NCBI GenBank assembly: GCA_963920705.1
Contig: OY987237.1
Location: forward strand, 5,548,601-5,612,600
Source: Odiellus spinosus
Taxonomy: Eukaryota > Arthropoda > Arachnida > Opiliones > Phalangiidae
Direction of reading: 5' to 3'
DNA length: 64,000 nt
The notes beneath the pieces were generated by a model. The model ran no database searches and was not told the origin of the DNA. It saw only the letters and a program-made list of their open reading frames with translations. Shown here in pieces: positions 60,521 through 64,000 of the stretch (positions within the stretch are counted from its first letter, which is position 1; each line of letters starts with the position of its first letter). The position numbers and the translations under genes are program-made.

Positions 60521-62554
60521 TCGCGTATTTGCCGGTAAAATACGGTATATTACATTTCAATGGAAGCCCTGGCAAATAAGAACCGGGGGTAACGCGTAAA
60601 CAAAAATCCCCCATTTAATCATAGTAACAACAAGGCCGGATAATATCGATTGACGCCATCAAAGCAACCCCCGAATCGCTAAACAGACGTCATATCATGC
60701 CCCCTATATTTTATCACGGGAATCAGAATTGATTTTCAGAAGTTTCGTAGTAAAATTTGGTCTCCCTTCTGACATCTATTGGTGTCAAAATACGGTGGCA
60801 CCTACAACATCTTAATACACGACTTTAATTAAGCTAGAGACCCGGATGAGTGGACGAATTACACCGTATTTTGGACTACAATAAACCATCTGTGATCCAT
60901 TAGTTTTTCTTCTATTCTGAACAAGTACCGCCATCCTCCGTTAGTACAATACTTAAAGGCAGGCTGAAGCAGGATAAAAGCTGGTTCCCTAAGCAGTTCC
61001 GTCAAATCGAATCATATCGATTCGAAAAAAGACGGTTTCTCGTTCACACGATTCTAACGAAGCGTTTTGAAACGGTTTAAATTGATTCCAAGGTCTAGTA
61101 TGAACTAGGCTAAAAAGTGTTTCAAATTTTGTAAATATTTCAAAGGGAATTTAATCGAAATATGGGAAAAAAAAATTATTTAACGTTGCAAATACTTGTC
61201 TGTTTTGTATGCCTTTAAAGCAAGGAGTATTATTTGATTTAGTAAAGACTTCAAACTTCCATTGGAAATATTCTCGTCATTGGTTCGTGTACAAGAACGA
61301 AATGCTTAAATACTATGGAATTTTACAGACTATCTTAGGAAAAAAGGTAAAAATACTCGACTCAAGTTGAAATATAAGAAAATAACTTTTTCAATGCAAT
61401 ATGCATATAAACTTTGAATAGTTTTTCAACAATATTTACGAAAATGCTACTCAATTTCCATTTGAAATCAAACAACTTCATTTTAATAGTTGTTTGTAAT
61501 TTTAAAAGCATATTAATTAGGGATATTTCAAAGATAAAGAATAGACTGAAACCACTGGCTTCGTTCTTCCTTTAACTAATTTATTTCGATGGATAATTGT
61601 CTCGAAATATACAGTATAGTTCGTCCATGCCTGTTAGTATTTTTGCACTAGGGTTAACGAATAATAAATGATCCACTTTCAAAATAATTGAGTTAAAAGC
61701 TTCATCATTAAGCGGATAGATATTAGAATAATAAAAAAAATGCCTATATCAACATCAGAGAGCTTGATATAATCAATGAAAAACATTGCATTTTCATTGC
61801 TAAATTTGACACATTTCAAGATGGTAAAAATTATAAAAATAAAAGGCGTTATCACTGATAACTGGTAATGAAACTAGGCGCTAAGATTAAAGGGAAACTT
61901 GGAGCTAAAAATGGAACAGCTTTTAAAATTAATTTATGTTCGTAAGTTTGGTAAAATTTGAATAAAATTAAATATAATTCGAACCAGTCATATTATTTTT
62001 TCACACGTAGGCTGAGCATTTCCCTTTAAACTGGATTCGCAGTCTTAGTTGGACATTATTTTCCCATATACATTATCATAGCTATATTAGAAATTTTGCC
62101 CGTTGTATGGCTAAAAATTACGGAAAACCTAAGCGTATTAAACGTATATCAAAAGATCAAAACTTATTCCAGAAGAGTTATTAGTAAAACCTTATTAAAA
62201 CCCCGTTTTCAATCAAGAAAATTGACTAAAAATGAAAATATAGAAATTTTCCTTAGTTATAAATAAAAAGTTACTTTTTTGGCCCAAAAATTTCTTAATT
62301 ATATTAATTATCATTAAATTTTAAACTTAGCAACCTATGTAATTTCTGAACGAGACGTGTACACTCGTTTGTTTTTAATCATTAAAAAGCAGACGATAAC
62401 AGTCAAGCAAATAATAAAGTAAAAATATGGAGATTTGAAACAGAGTAAAGCAAATATTCATGGCAAAAAAGCATCAATAGATCGTTTAAAAAAGATTTTT
62501 TTTAAGAAATAAAAATGAGAATATAGTGAAAAGTGTTAAAAAAAAGGTATTTAC
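60521..62554. other. no gene seen; downstream intron of the right-edge gene?
   Basis: AAAATACGGT occurs at about 60537 and 60787, and inverted at about 60865. CGTTCACACGATTCTAACG..TTTTGAAACGGTTT near 61040 may be a relic of the CGTTCA MITE. Otherwise AT-rich. Confidence 0.35.
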
Positions 62555-62641
62555 CTGTCTTATGAAACTGTTTGAGCTGTCAGAAACGCTTCCATCGGAA
62601 TGTTTACTTCTGTGTCCACGCTTTGAGATGCGCCCGCCAGA
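62555..62641 (-). CDS. internal exon, Ser/Lys/Arg-rich, product unknown
   Basis: Minus-strand acceptor ATATCTCTTCAG|TCTGG and donor GACAG|GTAAATA enclose 87 bases, exactly 29 codons in phase 0 at both ends. The peptide begins SGGRISKRGHRSKHSDGSVS and ends SDSSNSFIRQ. It is basic then Ser/Asp-rich, has no stop, and looks like a disordered phosphorylatable linker (basic residues before Ser, then SDGSVSDSS). Its phase agrees with the exon at 63916. The open frame continues into the introns on both sides, which is why a longer ORF (62486-62710) is seen. I do not recognise the family. Confidence 0.7.
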
Positions 62642-63915
62642 CTGAAGAGATATAAAAACACATTTTATTATATTTACATGAAAATTTACGTTCAACAACA
62701 AATATGCCACTTTTAGTTACATAATGCTAAAATATTTCGCTATTTTAAATCTAAACGTACATTGAAGTACTAGAACCCATTTGGTAATGTTTGGCGCAAA
62801 TACTCATGGTTGGAATACTATAGTTTAAATTTTAACTAATAGGGACGAGAATGATGCATTTTAAATAGTTTTAATGAAAGATGACATACGAATTGAACTA
62901 TTTTCTAATTACACGGCAAGGACAGAAATGTTGCCGCTGTTTAAAAAAATCATGGTTTCGGGAAAAGTTACAATTGGGATACGGGCAACGGTAAAAAGAA
63001 TGAATTAGGCCTGTATATTAGGCTTAGTGACGTCATCTTTCGTGTTTTTTACTCCCAATCTTTCACTTTCTATTTGTTTAGTTAATAAAGATGTCATCTA
63101 GGCATAATATTTCTTTCACGAATTATGAAACCTTTCGAACAACGATGACTCACCAGTTATAAAAGAAACCTTTAAAAGTTACACGACCAGATTGGTACCC
63201 AACTATTTTGTAATGCCAGCAACTGACAAACAATTAGTACTAGTTGAAGTCTTGAAGAAATCTAGCTCTAAATCTAATCGTTACTTTTCAAATAAGATTG
63301 ACTTGAGAAAAACCTAAGGGAAAACTGAATATTCTCGAACTGACAATGCGCTAAATTGTTTTCTCTGGTACACTTAAAAGGGTAATCCATTGACGAACTT
63401 AAATACCGAGCATGCGCTCAGTTTACAGTGCATAAATATACCTCATTGTCATCGGGGCCATAATAAATATCAATGGAATACAAATTCGCATTTACGTTTA
63501 ACATAATCATATGCGAAAAAAGCGGATTTACCGAATTGGTACCTAATTCTGTCAATAGAACTAATCGAAACTCAATGGGGGAAGAAAAAAAATGGGGATA
63601 AATAGATCAAATTAGATTTGTTTAAAAAAAACGAAATTAATAACTTAAAAACAACTATATAACCACATTCATATCTCAAATTCCGCCAAAAATTCATTTA
63701 ATAAGCAAAATATCCGTAAAATATGGGGATAGTGGCGAGAAAGTCTAATAACGTTACTCTGGTGTCATTGGCATTGGAAAAGGCTTAGCTTCGACAGTTC
63801 AAGTTCAACAAAATGGTGGTGTGGGAAGAGGCGGGAAAATGTACGGTACACCTTTGATGGTATAGGAAAGATTCAAAGATGCAGGCAGAAAAAATTAAAA
63901 ATGTTCTTTAATTAC
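62642..63915 (-). other. intron between the two right-edge exons
   Basis: 1274 bp with GTAATT at its start (63915 downward) and TTCAG at its end. It contains an R3 repeat copy (62955-63135: CAACGGTAAAAAGAATGAAT, ATTAGGCTTA, TGACGTCA at 63028-63035). Confidence 0.6.
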
Positions 63916-64000
63916 CTTCGATCTGAATGCGTTCTGCGGAATTTCATCTAATGGGAAGAACTGTTCCCTGGAGCCAAGCGAGGAAGGTAACTCCATAGCG
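63916..64000 (-). CDS. exon running off the window, possible start exon
   Basis: The minus frame is open from the window edge. An in-frame ATG at 63996-63994 begins MELPSSLGSREQFFPLDEIP, then QNAFRSK, and ends at TCGAAG|GTAATT in phase 0. One more in-frame codon (GCT) is visible upstream, so the ATG may be internal. Joined to the next exon it gives an acidic/aromatic start followed by a basic, Ser-rich stretch. No domain is visible in the 56 residues available. The upstream part of the gene lies beyond the window. Confidence 0.65.

Overview
This is nuclear DNA of an animal, most likely a marine invertebrate; I cannot name the phylum. The evidence is spliced-exon signals (pyrimidine tract-AG acceptors and GT donors), no long single-exon genes, AT-rich sequence, many short non-autonomous DNA transposons (MITEs), dispersed fold-back repeats and about a dozen minisatellite arrays. 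No complete gene, tRNA, rRNA or CRISPR array was found. Most of the window looks intronic or intergenic.

Genes. The best-supported coding sequence is at the right edge: two minus-strand exons (63916-64000, running off the window, and 62555-62641) with matching phase 0 and consensus splice sites. They encode a Ser/Lys/Arg-rich segment I do not recognise. Weaker single-exon candidates lie at 26449-26564 (minus), 17575-17647 (plus) and 39023-39092 (plus; a possible first coding exon about 160 bp downstream of a TATA box at 38856).

Mobile DNA. Four MITE families share the same signature: 5'-CA(A/G)(A/G).. ..TG-3' ends and an exact 7-bp target-site duplication. M1 (~337 bp) is at 1-41, 7070, 15331, 23168 and 47749. 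M2 (419 bp) is at 24492, M3 (380 bp) at 24105, and M4 (~316 bp) at 29212 and 53093. M2 sits directly in the duplicated target of M3. Other elements are a hAT-type MITE (16210-16397), a PIF/Harbinger-like MITE carrying its own 20-bp satellite (36644-37209), a 291-bp MITE (8176-8466), a CGTTCA-type MITE (1566, 17987), a fold-back family HP (835, 3930, 10105, 20650, 27706) and a 1.6-kb palindromic element with two ~405-bp near-identical arms (34812-36431).

Tandem arrays. Periods are 40 bp (6944, split by an M1 insertion), 42 bp (9479, grown from an HP arm), 41 bp (11710), 23 bp (21653, 22166 and 57741), 100 bp (32390), 20 bp (36738), 29 bp (45391) and 32-34 bp (54180). The three 23-bp arrays share a core. 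The largest (about 120 copies) is laid out in blocks in which each neighbouring block differs by one base.

The most intriguing unexplained segment is 38249-38764. Three consecutive RNA-type stem-loops with the same GACG loop are followed by an ACAC/AGAC-rich stretch and a strong terminal hairpin. The base pairs covary, and the G-T wobbles make sense only in plus-strand RNA. I read it as a structured transcript or the remains of a retroelement.
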